Shown piece after piece: positions 34,792-43,845 of a stretch of 64,000 nt of DNA. The stretch comes from JBBQNR01 sp038330145 (GTDB lineage: Bacteria; Actinomycetota; Thermoleophilia; Solirubrobacterales; JBBDJG01), in assembly GCA_038330145.1 (NCBI GenBank), contig JBBQNR010000003.1, forward strand, positions 1-64,000, written 5' to 3'. The translations under genes were made by a program, and so were the position numbers. The notes under the pieces are model-generated. The model had not been told where the DNA came from. It saw only the letters and a program-made list of their open reading frames with translations, and did not search any database. Positions within the stretch are counted from its first letter, which is position 1. Each line of letters opens with the position of its first letter.

Positions 34792-35499
34792 GTGACCACC
34801 TCCGGAAAGACCACACGCATCCTGCTCGTGGACGACGAGCAGCCGGTGCAGAAGCTGCTCACCTATCCGCTCGAAAAGGAAGGCTACGAGGTGGTCCAGG
34901 CGCTCGACGGCCAGGACGCCCTGGCCCACTTCGAGAACGAGCAGTTCGACCTCGTCGTGCTCGACATCATGCTGCCGCGCATGGATGGCCTGGAGGTATG
35001 TAGGCGCATGCGCGCCCGCAGCTCCGTCCCGATCATCATGCTGACCGCCAAGGCCGAGGAGATCGACAAGGTAATCGGCCTGGAGTTGGGCGCGGACGAC
35101 TACATCACCAAGCCCTTCTCGATGCGCGAGTTCCGCAGCAGGGTGCGGGCGGCGCTGCGGCGAGCCGAGATGGTCCCTGCCGCCGACTCCGACGAGGAGC
35201 CGGTCGAACGTGGCGACCTGCGGCTCGACCTGGCCAAGCGCACGACCGAGGTCCGCGGCGAGCCGGTCGACCTCACCTTCGTGGAGTTCGAGGTGCTATC
35301 GAGCCTCGCGCGCCACCCCGGCCGGGTCTTCCCGCGTGACGTGCTGCTCGACCGCGTCTGGGGTGACAGCGCCTATCGCGACCCGCGCACGATCGACGTC
35401 CACATACGGCACCTGCGCGAGAAGATCGAGCGCGACCCCAAGAGCCCCGAGTACCTGCTGACGGTACGCGGCGTCGGCTATCGCTTCCGCGACCAATGA
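34792..35499 (+). CDS. OmpR/PhoB-family response regulator
   Basis: A 235-residue regulator. The receiver domain (about 8-122) has the acidic pocket VDDEQ, phospho-acceptor Asp58 in VVLDIMLPRMDG, a Thr in MLTAKAEE and Lys in ITKPFSMREF. The C-terminal winged helix (about 135-233) carries LTFVEFEVLSSLARHPGRVF and the recognition segment TIDVHIRHLREKIE ending VRGVGYRF. GTG 34792 is preceded by AGAGG. ATG of the kinase overlaps its stop (ATGA), and the kinase in turn overlaps an HtrA gene, so the three form one envelope-sensing operon. Confidence 0.95.
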   Translation: MTTSGKTTRILLVDDEQPVQKLLTYPLEKEGYEVVQALDGQDALAHFENEQFDLVVLDIMLPRMDGLEVCRRMRARSSVPIIMLTAKAEEIDKVIGLELGADDYITKPFSMREFRSRVRAALRRAEMVPAADSDEEPVERGDLRLDLAKRTTEVRGEPVDLTFVEFEVLSSLARHPGRVFPRDVLLDRVWGDSAYRDPRTIDVHIRHLREKIERDPKSPEYLLTVRGVGYRFRDQ

Positions 35500-37052
35500 G
35501 AGAGCGACAGAGCCCCTTCACCTCGATCAAGTACCGGCTCGCGCTGATGTTCTTCGCGATCACCGCGGGCGCGATAATGATCATCTACTTCTACGTCGTG
35601 CCGCAGCTGGAGTCGAGCCTCACCTCCGAGAAGCTGCAGGGGCTGCGCAAGGACGCCGCCGCCTACTCGAAGCCGCTCGAGCGCACGATCGGGCGTGACG
35701 TCTTCGGGCCCGAGCTGGACCGGCTCACACGCGGCATCGGCGAGCAGGCCGGGGCCGGCGTGACGCTGCTCGGCATTCCGCGCAACGAGCGCAGCTCGGG
35801 AGGCGAGGCGGCGCCGCCCTACGTGATCTCCGACTCCCGCGAGGCGGTCACCCGCCTCGAGCCCGCCTCGAGCACCGTGCTCGCGGCCGCACGCGAGGGC
35901 AAGGTGACGACGGCGACCCGCTCGGAGGGAGGCAAGCGACTGGCCCAGGTCGCCAAGCCCCTCTACTACAAAGGCCAGCCCGCATGGGTCGTCGTCTATT
36001 CGGCGCCACTCAGCGACGTGAGCGACAACGTCTCGCTGATCGAGCGCCAGATCCTGATCGCGGGAGGCATCGCGCTGCTGGTGGCGCTGATCAGCGGCTA
36101 CTACGCCTCCAACGCGCTCACGAAGCGTGTCAAGCGTCTCGAGCGCGCCGCCGGCGAAGTGGCGGCCGGCAACTTCTCCGACCCGATCCCGATCGACTCC
36201 GAGGACGAGCTGGGCCAGCTGGCGCGGGCATTCAACGAGATGCAGCGCAAGCTGGCCGGCCTCGACCAGGCCCGCAAGGAGTTCATCGCCAACGCCTCCC
36301 ACGAGCTGCGCACGCCGATCTTCTCGCTCGGAGGCTTCATGGAGCTGCTCGTAGACGAGGACATCGACGAGACGACCCGATCGGAGTTCCTGACCACGAT
36401 GCGCGAGCAGGTGGATCGGCTCCAGAAGCTGACCACCGACCTGCTCGACCTCTCGCGCCTGGACGCCGGATCGCTCGAGGTGGAACTGGAGCCCGTTCCG
36501 CTGCTGACGCTGGCACACCAGGTCGCGGCCGAGTTCGCCGCCGCGGCCGCCATGCAGAGGGCGCAGATCAACGTCCCGCCGGTGGACCCCGAGGACGACG
36601 TCGAAGCCGAGTCCGACTTCACCCGCGTGGCCCAGATTTTGCGAGCGCTGGTGGACAACGCTCTCTCACACACCGGTGAGGGCACGTCGGTGGTCGTGCA
36701 GGCACGTCGTCGCCCCGCGCTGAAGAACGGCCGGCCAACGGTCGAGCTGACCGTCACCGACGACGGCCCCGGCATCCCGCCTGAACAGCTCCCGAAGCTG
36801 TTCGACCGCTTCCACAGCGGCGACGCCGGACAGGGCTCAGGGCTCGGCCTATCGATCGCCCGGCAGCTTGCGGAACGTATGCTTGGGACCCTCGACGTGA
36901 CCTCCTCCCCCGGCCAGACCACCTTCACCCTCACGCTGCCGGCCGCCCTCGGGCGCGACAGGCGCGACAGGCGCGACGGCCGCCCCTACGAAGCGGCGAC
37001 GCCATCCCGTTCCGGCACCGGCCCGCTCACCTCCGGGCGAACCCGGACATGA
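35496..37052 (+). CDS. Sensor histidine kinase
   Basis: A 518-residue kinase with helix 1 at about 15-37, an extracytoplasmic sensor of about 145 residues, helix 2 at about 184-206, a HAMP linker (about 207-258), the HisKA domain with His269 in NASHELRTP, and an HATPase_c domain with the N box LVDNALSH, G1 DDGPGIP and G2 GQGSGLGLSIA. The C-terminal 40 residues are Arg/Pro-rich after a DRRDRRDG repeat. It is expected to phosphorylate the co-encoded regulator in response to an envelope signal; the ligand is unknown. Overlaps of 4 nt on each side show translational coupling. Confidence 0.94.
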   Translation: MRERQSPFTSIKYRLALMFFAITAGAIMIIYFYVVPQLESSLTSEKLQGLRKDAAAYSKPLERTIGRDVFGPELDRLTRGIGEQAGAGVTLLGIPRNERSSGGEAAPPYVISDSREAVTRLEPASSTVLAAAREGKVTTATRSEGGKRLAQVAKPLYYKGQPAWVVVYSAPLSDVSDNVSLIERQILIAGGIALLVALISGYYASNALTKRVKRLERAAGEVAAGNFSDPIPIDSEDELGQLARAFNEMQRKLAGLDQARKEFIANASHELRTPIFSLGGFMELLVDEDIDETTRSEFLTTMREQVDRLQKLTTDLLDLSRLDAGSLEVELEPVPLLTLAHQVAAEFAAAAAMQRAQINVPPVDPEDDVEAESDFTRVAQILRALVDNALSHTGEGTSVVVQARRRPALKNGRPTVELTVTDDGPGIPPEQLPKLFDRFHSGDAGQGSGLGLSIARQLAERMLGTLDVTSSPGQTTFTLTLPAALGRDRRDRRDGRPYEAATPSRSGTGPLTSGRTRT

Positions 37053-38221
37053 GGGTGCGTCCGCTCGCGGCAGTCGCAGCCATAGCCCTACTGCTCCCGC
37101 TCTCGGGTTGTGGTGGGGGCGACGACTCGAACTCCTCCGACAGCCGTACCGTCGAGCGCACGAAGGTGCAGGTCGTCGAGGGGCTTGGCAAGAACGGCAA
37201 TTTCGACCCAGCGGCCATCTACGACCAATTCGGGAATGGCGTCGTCACGGTCACGTCCCTCTACTCCGCCGGCGGAGCGGCGGCGCTCGGCGGTCGCGGC
37301 AACGCCGGCCAGGGCACCGGCTTCGTGCTCGACGACCGCGGCCATGTGCTCACCAACGCCCACGTCATCACCGAGGGCCAGGCGGGCAGCATCAAGGAGG
37401 CCAAGGAGGTATTCGTCCAGTTCGCCGACGGCAACGAGGTGCCGGCCAAGATCGTCGGCGTCGACCCCAACTCCGATGTCGGGCTGGTGAAGGTCGATCC
37501 GGGCGGGCTGAAGCTCGTGCCGCTGCGGTTGGGCCATTCCGCCGCCGTGCGGGTCGGCGAGCCGGTGGTTGCGATCGGCAGCCCCTTCGGCGAGGAGCAG
37601 TCGCTCTCGGTCGGCGTCGTGTCGGCCACCAACCGCACGATCCAGGCGCTGACGGACTTCCAGATCGGCGACGCGATCCAGACCGACGCCGCCATCAACC
37701 GCGGCAACTCCGGCGGCCCCCTGTTGAACGCGGGCGGCCAGGTGCTCGGCATCAACTCACAGATCCGCTCCTCCAGCGGCGGTAGCGAGGGAGTCGGGTT
37801 CGCCGTGCCGATCGACACCGTGCGGCGATCGCTCGATCAGTTGCGCGCAGACGGCAAGGCCAGGTATGGCTACGTCGGTGTCAGCTCGCAGGCGCTCTAC
37901 CCACAGCTCGCCAAGAAGCTGAAGCTGCCGGTGCAGCAGGGTGCGCTGGTGGCCGCGGTCGCCAAGGGAGGCCCGGCAGACAAGGCCGGCATCAAGGGTG
38001 GGGGCAAGGAGATCAGGTTCCAGGCCACGATCGTGCGGCCGGGGGGCGACGTCGTCACCCGCGTCGACGGTCATCGCATAACGCGCGAGACGGATCTCAG
38101 CGACCTGATCTCGCGCTACCGGCCCGATCAGTCGGTGACGCTGGAGATCTATCGCGGCGGCAAGCGGCGCCAGGTGAAGCTGGCGCTCGGCGAGCGCCCC
38201 AACAAGCTCCCAAGCCAGTGA
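37049..38221 (+). CDS. HtrA/DegP-family serine protease with PDZ domain, lipoprotein
   Basis: A 390-residue exported protease. The signal peptide ends with a lipobox (PLSGC, Cys21), so it is probably membrane-tethered. The catalytic triad is complete: His105 in TNAHVI, Asp143 in NSDVGLV and Ser221 in GNSGGPLL. A single PDZ domain follows (about 285-385). Such proteases degrade misfolded envelope proteins and are often controlled by CpxR- or MprAB-type systems. The ATGA overlap with the kinase gene strongly suggests that this is a target or partner of the two-component pair. Confidence 0.94.
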   Translation: MRVRPLAAVAAIALLLPLSGCGGGDDSNSSDSRTVERTKVQVVEGLGKNGNFDPAAIYDQFGNGVVTVTSLYSAGGAAALGGRGNAGQGTGFVLDDRGHVLTNAHVITEGQAGSIKEAKEVFVQFADGNEVPAKIVGVDPNSDVGLVKVDPGGLKLVPLRLGHSAAVRVGEPVVAIGSPFGEEQSLSVGVVSATNRTIQALTDFQIGDAIQTDAAINRGNSGGPLLNAGGQVLGINSQIRSSSGGSEGVGFAVPIDTVRRSLDQLRADGKARYGYVGVSSQALYPQLAKKLKLPVQQGALVAAVAKGGPADKAGIKGGGKEIRFQATIVRPGGDVVTRVDGHRITRETDLSDLISRYRPDQSVTLEIYRGGKRRQVKLALGERPNKLPSQ

Positions 38222-38234
38222 TGCCCACGCCGTC

Positions 38235-39188
38235 TTGATCCGAGAGCTCGTGAACGACCTGGCGCACGAGCTACGAGGCCACGTGCTTCCACACCTCGGG
38301 GCTCACTCCGGGCGGGCTCACGTCCAGGCGGGAGTGGGCGGCGACGTGACGTTCGCCATCGACCAGGAGGCGGAGCAGTTCCTGGAGTCCTTCCTTCGAG
38401 AGCGTGCCCCCGACGTAAGCTTCTACTCGGAGGACAGGGGGCTGGTGCAGGCCTCGAGCGGCAACGCGGCCAGCCACGTGCTGGTCGTGGACCCGGTGGA
38501 CGGCACGCGGCCGGCGATGGCCGGGCTGGAGTGCTGCTGCGTCTCGGTGGCCGCCGCGCCGCTCGGCGAGGGCAACCCCACGATGGGCGAGGTCGAGGTG
38601 GGCTGCATCGTGGAGATCAAGGGCGGCGCGTCCTTCCTGGCCGAGAAGGGAGTCGGGGTCGAGATCCGCGACGGCGACGGCCGGGCGGCCGATCCGCTGC
38701 TCAGCCGCAACCGGGAGCTGTCGCGGCTGTTCTGGACCTCCGGCTTCCGCGGTCGCCCGGCCGATCCCCTGATCACGGTCCTGGAGCAGCTGATCGACAC
38801 GTCCTCGGTGGGCGGTGCCTTCTTCGACCTCGGCTCGGCGACGTTCGACATGACCCGGATCGCCACTGGCCAGCTCGACGCCTACGTCGACGTCGGCACC
38901 CTGATGATCGAAGAGGTTCCGGCGCTGCGCCGCCGTTTCGAGCAGGTCGGAGGAGGGGCGGTGCTCAACAACTCGCCCTACGACCTGGCGGCCGCCGTGC
39001 TCTGCCTGGGAGAGGCCGGCGCGGTGGTGACCGACGCCCGGGGCGACCGGCTCGACGAGCGGCCGCTGCTCGGATCGGGCCACGAGTTCCAGATGTCCTG
39101 CCTCGCGGCATCGAACCAGGAGCTCCATTCAGAGTTGCTGTCCTCCATCCAGGAGGGCCTGCGCCGCCTACACGCCCGGTTTAATTGA
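38235..39188 (+). CDS. Inositol monophosphatase family protein
   Basis: A 317-residue protein of the lithium-sensitive phosphatase superfamily. GGDVTFAIDQEAE and FYSEDRG supply metal ligands, and VVDPVDGTRPAMAG is the diagnostic DPxDGT motif; the second metal-binding segment near the C-terminus (GSATFDMTRIATGQLDAYVDV) departs from the usual WDxAAG, so activity on inositol phosphates is not assured. It may act on fructose-bisphosphate, PAP or a sugar phosphate. TTG 38235 is chosen; it lies 13 nt after the HtrA stop, so co-transcription with that operon is possible. Confidence 0.83.
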   Translation: MIRELVNDLAHELRGHVLPHLGAHSGRAHVQAGVGGDVTFAIDQEAEQFLESFLRERAPDVSFYSEDRGLVQASSGNAASHVLVVDPVDGTRPAMAGLECCCVSVAAAPLGEGNPTMGEVEVGCIVEIKGGASFLAEKGVGVEIRDGDGRAADPLLSRNRELSRLFWTSGFRGRPADPLITVLEQLIDTSSVGGAFFDLGSATFDMTRIATGQLDAYVDVGTLMIEEVPALRRRFEQVGGGAVLNNSPYDLAAAVLCLGEAGAVVTDARGDRLDERPLLGSGHEFQMSCLAASNQELHSELLSSIQEGLRRLHARFN

Positions 39189-39319
39189 AAGAATCTCGCC
39201 GAGGTTTGCAACTCGCCTCAGCCGGCCGATGTTTGGAATATCGGGTTCGGCGGCAGAATCGCTGCCGAAAATCCCAAGTTTGAGCTCGAGTCCCCCAAGC
39301 AAGCTTTGAAGGAGCAAGG

Positions 39320-40549
39320 TTGCTACAACCCGTAGGCGTCGGCACCAAGTCGATTGCCGATTACAGGCACCTCGCCGGGCAGGCCCTGATCGAGGAGATC
39401 AACGACCTCGCCGAGCCGCTCAGAGGCAAGCGGATTCTGCACATCAACGCGACCGCCATGGGAGGCGGGGTCTCGGAGATCCTCTACGCGCTCGTGCCCC
39501 TGATGAGGGACGTGGGCCTTGACTGCGACTGGCAGATCCTGATCGGGCGCGAGGAGTTCTTCAACGTCACGAAGATGATGCACAACGCCCTCCAGGGCAA
39601 CCCGCACTCGCTGTCGGAGGAGGACTGGGAGATCTTCCACCGCTATTCCGAGCTCAACGCGCGGCAGCTCGAGGGGGACTGGGATGTCGTGATCGCGCAC
39701 GACCCGCAGACGGTGGCGATGCGCTCGCTGCTCGAGGACAGCACCGCGAGCTGGGTCTGGCGCTGTCACATCGACCTCTCGACACCGAACCGCGAAGTGC
39801 TCGACCCGCTGCTTCCGCTGCTGGTGCCCCACGACGCCACGGTCTTCCACATGGCCAGCTACGTCCCCGACGGCGTCAACGGCAAGGTCGAGATCGTGCC
39901 GCCGGCCATCGACCCGCTTTCGCCGAAGAACATGGCGCTCTCCCCCGACGACGCCGCCTTCGTCTGCAACCAGTTCGGCGTCGATCCCGACCGCCCGCTG
40001 ATCACCCAGGTGTCGCGCTTCGACCCCTGGAAGGACCCCGTCGGCGTCATCGACGCGTACCGGATCGTGAAGAAGGAGGTCGATGGCCTTCAGCTTGCCC
40101 TGGTCGGCTCGCTGGCGACCGACGACCCCGAGGGTTGGGACTACTTCCAGATGACCTACAAGTACGCGGCCGACGATCCCGACATCAAGATCCTCAACAA
40201 CCTCAACAACGTCGGCGCGATCGAGGTCAACGCCTTCCAGTCGATGTCGGACATCGTGCTCCAGAAGTCGACGCGCGAGGGCTTCGGCCTCACCGTCTCC
40301 GAGGCGCTCTGGAAGAGCAGGCCGACGGTGGCCGGCAACGTCGGCGGCATCCCGCTCCAGATCGAGAACAGCGTTTCGGGGTTCCTCGTCAACTCACCCG
40401 AGGAGACCGCGGAGTGCTGCCTGAAGATCCTCAACGACCCGGAGCTGGGCAGGCGCCTGGGGCGAGCCGGCAAGGAGTACGTCCGCACGCATTTCCTGAT
40501 GCCACGTCTGCTTCGTGACTGGCTCAGGATCTTCACGGAGCTGACGTGA
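39320..40549 (+). CDS. treT: Trehalose synthase, GT4 type
   Basis: A 409-residue GT-B glycosyltransferase. HINATAMGGGVSEIL is the nucleotide-sugar glycine loop characteristic of TreT, VWRCHIDLS and VPPAIDPLSPKN are subfamily signatures, and VLQKSTREGFGLTVSEALWK holds the ExFGxxxxE retaining GT4 motif. TreT joins NDP-glucose and glucose directly to make trehalose, a compatible solute. TTG 39320 has GGAG 7 nt upstream. The stop overlaps the GTG of otsA by 4 nt, so two trehalose-forming enzymes are made from one transcript. The preceding 131-nt gap has only a weak 6-bp inverted repeat. Confidence 0.88.
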   Translation: MLQPVGVGTKSIADYRHLAGQALIEEINDLAEPLRGKRILHINATAMGGGVSEILYALVPLMRDVGLDCDWQILIGREEFFNVTKMMHNALQGNPHSLSEEDWEIFHRYSELNARQLEGDWDVVIAHDPQTVAMRSLLEDSTASWVWRCHIDLSTPNREVLDPLLPLLVPHDATVFHMASYVPDGVNGKVEIVPPAIDPLSPKNMALSPDDAAFVCNQFGVDPDRPLITQVSRFDPWKDPVGVIDAYRIVKKEVDGLQLALVGSLATDDPEGWDYFQMTYKYAADDPDIKILNNLNNVGAIEVNAFQSMSDIVLQKSTREGFGLTVSEALWKSRPTVAGNVGGIPLQIENSVSGFLVNSPEETAECCLKILNDPELGRRLGRAGKEYVRTHFLMPRLLRDWLRIFTELT

Positions 40550-42021
40550 CCTCAGACGACCGCCCGCTGGTGCTGGTCTCCAACAGGGGACCGGTCACCT
40601 TCGAGCGCGACGAATCCGGGGAGATCACCCACCGGCGGGGGGGTGGCGGGCTGGTCACGGCCCTGACCGGGCTGCTGCGCAAGCGGCGGGCGCTCTGGGT
40701 CGCGTCGGCGATGACGGACGAGGACGTCGAGGTCAGCCGCCGCCACGACGAGCGCAGCTTCGAGATCGAGCTCGACGAGGTCACCTACCGCATCCGACTC
40801 GTGGCCTCAGACCCCGACGCCTACGACCGCTTCTACAACCAGATCGCAAATCCGCTGCTCTGGTTCATCCAGCACTACCTCTGGGACCTTTCGAACGTCC
40901 CGGACATCCGCCTCGAGGAGCGCGAGGCATGGGAGGACGGCTACAAGCGGGTCAACGAAGACCTGGCACAAGCGGTGCTTGAGGAGATCGAGCAGATGCC
41001 GGACGCGGTCGTGATGGTGCACGACTACCACCTCTACACGGCGCCCTCGATCATCCGCCGCGAGCGACCAGACGCCTTCCTGCAGCAGTTCGTCCACATT
41101 CCCTGGACGCAGCCCGATGCCTGGCGCGTGTTGCCGGCCAAGATGCGAACCGAGATCTTCGAGGGCCTGCTCTCGAACGACATCGTCGGCTTCCACACGC
41201 GCTCCTACTGCAACAACTTCATGCAGTGCTGCCGAGAGCTGATGGGGCTGGACACCGACTACGCTCGCGGGGCGGTCTTCTTCAACGACCGCGAGACCTG
41301 GGTGCGGGCGTACCCCCTGTCGATCGACGTCGAGGGCTTTCAGCGCATCGCCGGCAGCGAGGCCGTCGCAAGCTACGAGCCCGAGATCCTGCGCCGCCGC
41401 CGCGAGCACATGATCCTGAGGGTGGACCGCGCCGACCTGTCCAAGAACGTGCTGCGCGGGTTCACGGCCTTCGACATCTTCCTGCAGCAGCACCCCGAGT
41501 TCAGCGAGAAGGTGACCTTCATAGCTCACCTTCAGCCGTCGCGGCAGGACGTCCCCGAGTACGTCGAGTACCTGGAGAAGATCGAGGCGCTGGTCGCGGT
41601 TATCAATCACCGGCATGGCACCACCGACTGGATGCCCATCGACCTCCGCCTGCGCGACGACTTCGAGGAGGCGGTCGCGCTCTACAAGCACTTCGACCTC
41701 CTGATGGTCAACGCGATGTGGGACGGCATGAACCTCGTCGCCAAGGAAGGACCGCTCATCAACCAGCGCAACGGGATGATCATGCTGTCGGAGAATACGG
41801 GCGCGCACGAGGAGCTGGGCGACTGCGCGATCACCGTCAACCCGTTCGACGTCCAGGAGCAGGCCGACGCCATCCACATGGCCCTGACGGCATCGCCCGA
41901 GGTGCGGGCCGATCGCATGAAGCACCTCCAGGACATCATCGCCCAGCGCAGCCCCGAAGGCTGGATCGGCGATCAGCTCGCCGACATTGAGATGAAGCAC
42001 TCTGCTGCGCCACTGCCGTAG
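40546..42021 (+). CDS. otsA: Trehalose-6-phosphate synthase, GT20
   Basis: A 491-residue enzyme making trehalose-6-phosphate from UDP- or GDP-glucose and glucose-6-phosphate. Family markers are VSNRGPV, GGGGLVTAL, WVHDYH-type VMVHDYHLY, FVHIPWTQPD, VGFHTRSYCNNF, LRVDRADLSKNVLRGF and VAKEGPLINQRNG. The usual R-P-x-Y loop is replaced by the bacterial OtsA variant. GTG 40546 overlaps the treT stop (GTGA). A trehalose-6-phosphate phosphatase (OtsB) is not visible nearby and would have to be encoded elsewhere. Confidence 0.93.
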   Translation: MTSDDRPLVLVSNRGPVTFERDESGEITHRRGGGGLVTALTGLLRKRRALWVASAMTDEDVEVSRRHDERSFEIELDEVTYRIRLVASDPDAYDRFYNQIANPLLWFIQHYLWDLSNVPDIRLEEREAWEDGYKRVNEDLAQAVLEEIEQMPDAVVMVHDYHLYTAPSIIRRERPDAFLQQFVHIPWTQPDAWRVLPAKMRTEIFEGLLSNDIVGFHTRSYCNNFMQCCRELMGLDTDYARGAVFFNDRETWVRAYPLSIDVEGFQRIAGSEAVASYEPEILRRRREHMILRVDRADLSKNVLRGFTAFDIFLQQHPEFSEKVTFIAHLQPSRQDVPEYVEYLEKIEALVAVINHRHGTTDWMPIDLRLRDDFEEAVALYKHFDLLMVNAMWDGMNLVAKEGPLINQRNGMIMLSENTGAHEELGDCAITVNPFDVQEQADAIHMALTASPEVRADRMKHLQDIIAQRSPEGWIGDQLADIEMKHSAAPLP

Positions 42022-42073
42022 GGGCTGCCGGCGAAAGCCGAGCTGCGCGACCCACTGCGGTAGGCCCCGACTG

Positions 42074-42478
42074 TCAGCCCGGGACAAACTCATCCGTTCC
42101 CGAAGGCTCCGTCGGCGGTTGCGGGCGGAACGCTGGTGGCAGGCGTCTTGGACCCGGCGAGGGGCGCGGTCGCCTGCTTCGGCGCAGCCGCGCGCGGTCT
42201 CCGCGGCGATTGGCCCGGCGCCCTGCCAGCCGCTGACTCTTCACGGGCCGGGCACTGCGTCGTGGCGCGCGCGGAATGGGCTCCATCGGCAACACTGCGG
42301 GATCGCTCGGGCCGATCGCGGCGTCAGGCGAAGCGGTTGGCGCCGGCCCCTGACGCGTGAGTCCATACACGAGCACGAGCAGTGCCAGTACGCCAAGCGC
42401 CAGGCGACCGACGTTGCCCCACCGGACACGCCGCAGCAGGCCGCCTCGTGGCGAGCTCTCAGGCAGCAGGGGTCGCAC
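42074..42478 (-). CDS. Hypothetical small membrane protein with Arg/Pro-rich tail
   Basis: A 134-residue frame with a basic N-terminus, one hydrophobic helix at about 23-41 (GRLALGVLALLVLVYGL) and a long extracytoplasmic or cytoplasmic tail very rich in Arg, Pro and Ser. The helix and single-pass layout suggest a real protein, but the low-complexity tail could also be GC-driven shadow sequence. It has no recognisable domain and no clear ribosome binding site before GTG 42478. It is divergent from rpsF. Confidence 0.45.
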   Translation of the reverse strand: MRPLLPESSPRGGLLRRVRWGNVGRLALGVLALLVLVYGLTRQGPAPTASPDAAIGPSDPAVLPMEPIPRAPRRSARPVKSQRLAGRRANRRGDRARLRRSRRPRPSPGPRRLPPAFRPQPPTEPSGTDEFVPG

Positions 42479-42536
42479 CCCTGGTTAAGCGTGCGGCCGG
42501 CCCTGCTCACCCCGGGGGCCGAGAGCGATCTGTCGC

Positions 42537-42542
42537 TATAGT
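42537..42542 (+). promoter_or_regulatory. Candidate -10 box TATAGT for the rpsF cluster
   Basis: TATAGT lies 12 nt before the rpsF ATG, giving a leader of only about 6 nt. No -35 similar to TTGACA is seen. Confidence 0.42.
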
Positions 42543-42554
42543 CAGCCCTCGCTG

Positions 42555-43166
42555 ATGGGCAAGAGGGACAACAGAGCCTACGACCTGATGGTCCTGATAG
42601 ACGCCGATGTGCCAGAAGACCGGCGCACGGGGATCCTTCAGGGCGTCAAGACCTCGATCGACGCCGGCGACGGCGACCTCAAGGGTGACGCCGAATGGGG
42701 AGTGCGCAGGCTGGCCTACGAGATCGACCACCGGCCGGAGGCGTACTACCACCTATTCCAGTTCGAGGCGGCTCCCGAGCTGCTGGGGCAGCTGGAGCAC
42801 AACCTCTCGATCGACGACGCCGTCCTGCGCCACCGCATCATCCGCCTGGACAAAGGCATTCCCACGACGACTCCCCGCCCGAGCGCCTCGGCGCCGCGCT
42901 ACGCGGAGTCGGAGCGCGGCGCGCCTGATGCGGCTGCGGCCGAAGCCGCTCCAGCCGAAGCCGCTCCTGCCGAGCCTGCACCGGTTGATGCCGCTCCCGC
43001 CGAGCCTGCTCCGGTCGAGGCCGCTGCCGAGGCCGCTGCCGAGGCCGCTGCTCCGGCCGAGACCGCTGCTCCGGCGGAGGCTCCGGAGCCCACGGCCGCG
43101 GAAGGCTCTCTGGCCGAGGCCGCGCCGCCGCCATCCGAGGCGCCGGCCGAGCCTTCGCCTTCCTGA
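42555..43166 (+). CDS. rpsF: 30S ribosomal protein S6 with long Ala/Pro-rich extension
   Basis: Residues 1-110 are a normal S6: YDLMVLIDADV, GVRRLAYEIDHRPEAYYHLFQFEA and LRHRIIRLDK. S6 binds S18 and 16S rRNA in the platform of the 30S subunit. The typical bacterial protein has about 95-130 residues; here an extra tail of about 85 residues (about 118-203) consists almost only of Ala, Pro and Glu in near-repeats of the AEAAPAEPAP type. It heads the conserved rpsF-ssb-rpsR-rplI-dnaB order. Confidence 0.95.
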   Translation: MGKRDNRAYDLMVLIDADVPEDRRTGILQGVKTSIDAGDGDLKGDAEWGVRRLAYEIDHRPEAYYHLFQFEAAPELLGQLEHNLSIDDAVLRHRIIRLDKGIPTTTPRPSASAPRYAESERGAPDAAAAEAAPAEAAPAEPAPVDAAPAEPAPVEAAAEAAAEAAAPAETAAPAEAPEPTAAEGSLAEAAPPPSEAPAEPSPS

Positions 43167-43331
43167 TCGCGGCCTTGCTCCCGACCAAGACCTTGCGAGC
43201 CTGGATTTTGGGAATTGTTTGCGCTGCTTGACGCTCCGCGGGGGCGAGTAGGGCCGGGTACAGGCTTAGACTGTTTGAGTTCTTCAAGACTGACTTCAGT
43301 GGCTTCGCAGCCACCAAGGGGGTACGAGCAA

Positions 43332-43781
43332 GTGGCAGCAACCAACATCAACCGTGTCATCGTCACCGGCAATCTCACGCGAGACCCTGAGCTGCGCTCT
43401 ACGCCGGGCGGGACCTCGGTGTGCAGCCTTCGGATAGCCGTCAACAGCCGCCGCAAGGAAGGCGACCAGTGGGTCGACAAGCCGAACTACTTCGACATCA
43501 CCGTCTGGGGCCAGCAGGGCGAGAATTGCGCCCAGTACCTGGCGAAAGGCCGCCCCGTCGCGGTCGACGGCCGCCTCAACTGGCGCGAGTGGGAGGCACA
43601 GGACGGCGGCAAGCGGCAGTCCGTCGATATCATTGCTGACTCGGTCCAGTTTCTCGGGTCGCGTGAAGGTGGCGGCGGTGGCCAGCAGAATGGGGCGCCG
43701 GAGTCTGATCTACAGGCCGACACCTCGGATTTCGAGGGTGCGGCGGTCGGTGGAAAGTCGGACGACGACATCCCCTTCTAA
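43332..43781 (+). CDS. ssb: Single-stranded DNA-binding protein
   Basis: GTG 43332 with AAGGGGG upstream gives 149 residues, starting AATNINRVIVTGNLTRDPE. The OB-fold spans about 1-108, with WVDKPNYFDITVWGQQ and KGRPVAVDGRL. The tail is Gly/Gln-rich and ends in DDDIPF, the acidic tip that recruits replication and repair partners. The upstream frame to 43215 is not SSB-like. The 165-nt gap after rpsF could hold a separate promoter, but I see no strong one. Confidence 0.95.
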   Translation: MAATNINRVIVTGNLTRDPELRSTPGGTSVCSLRIAVNSRRKEGDQWVDKPNYFDITVWGQQGENCAQYLAKGRPVAVDGRLNWREWEAQDGGKRQSVDIIADSVQFLGSREGGGGGQQNGAPESDLQADTSDFEGAAVGGKSDDDIPF

Positions 43782-43845
43782 CCGGGAGCGGATCGACGCC
43801 CACGCGGGCGATCGGATAGAGGATCTAACAGGCAGGTGAATCGGT

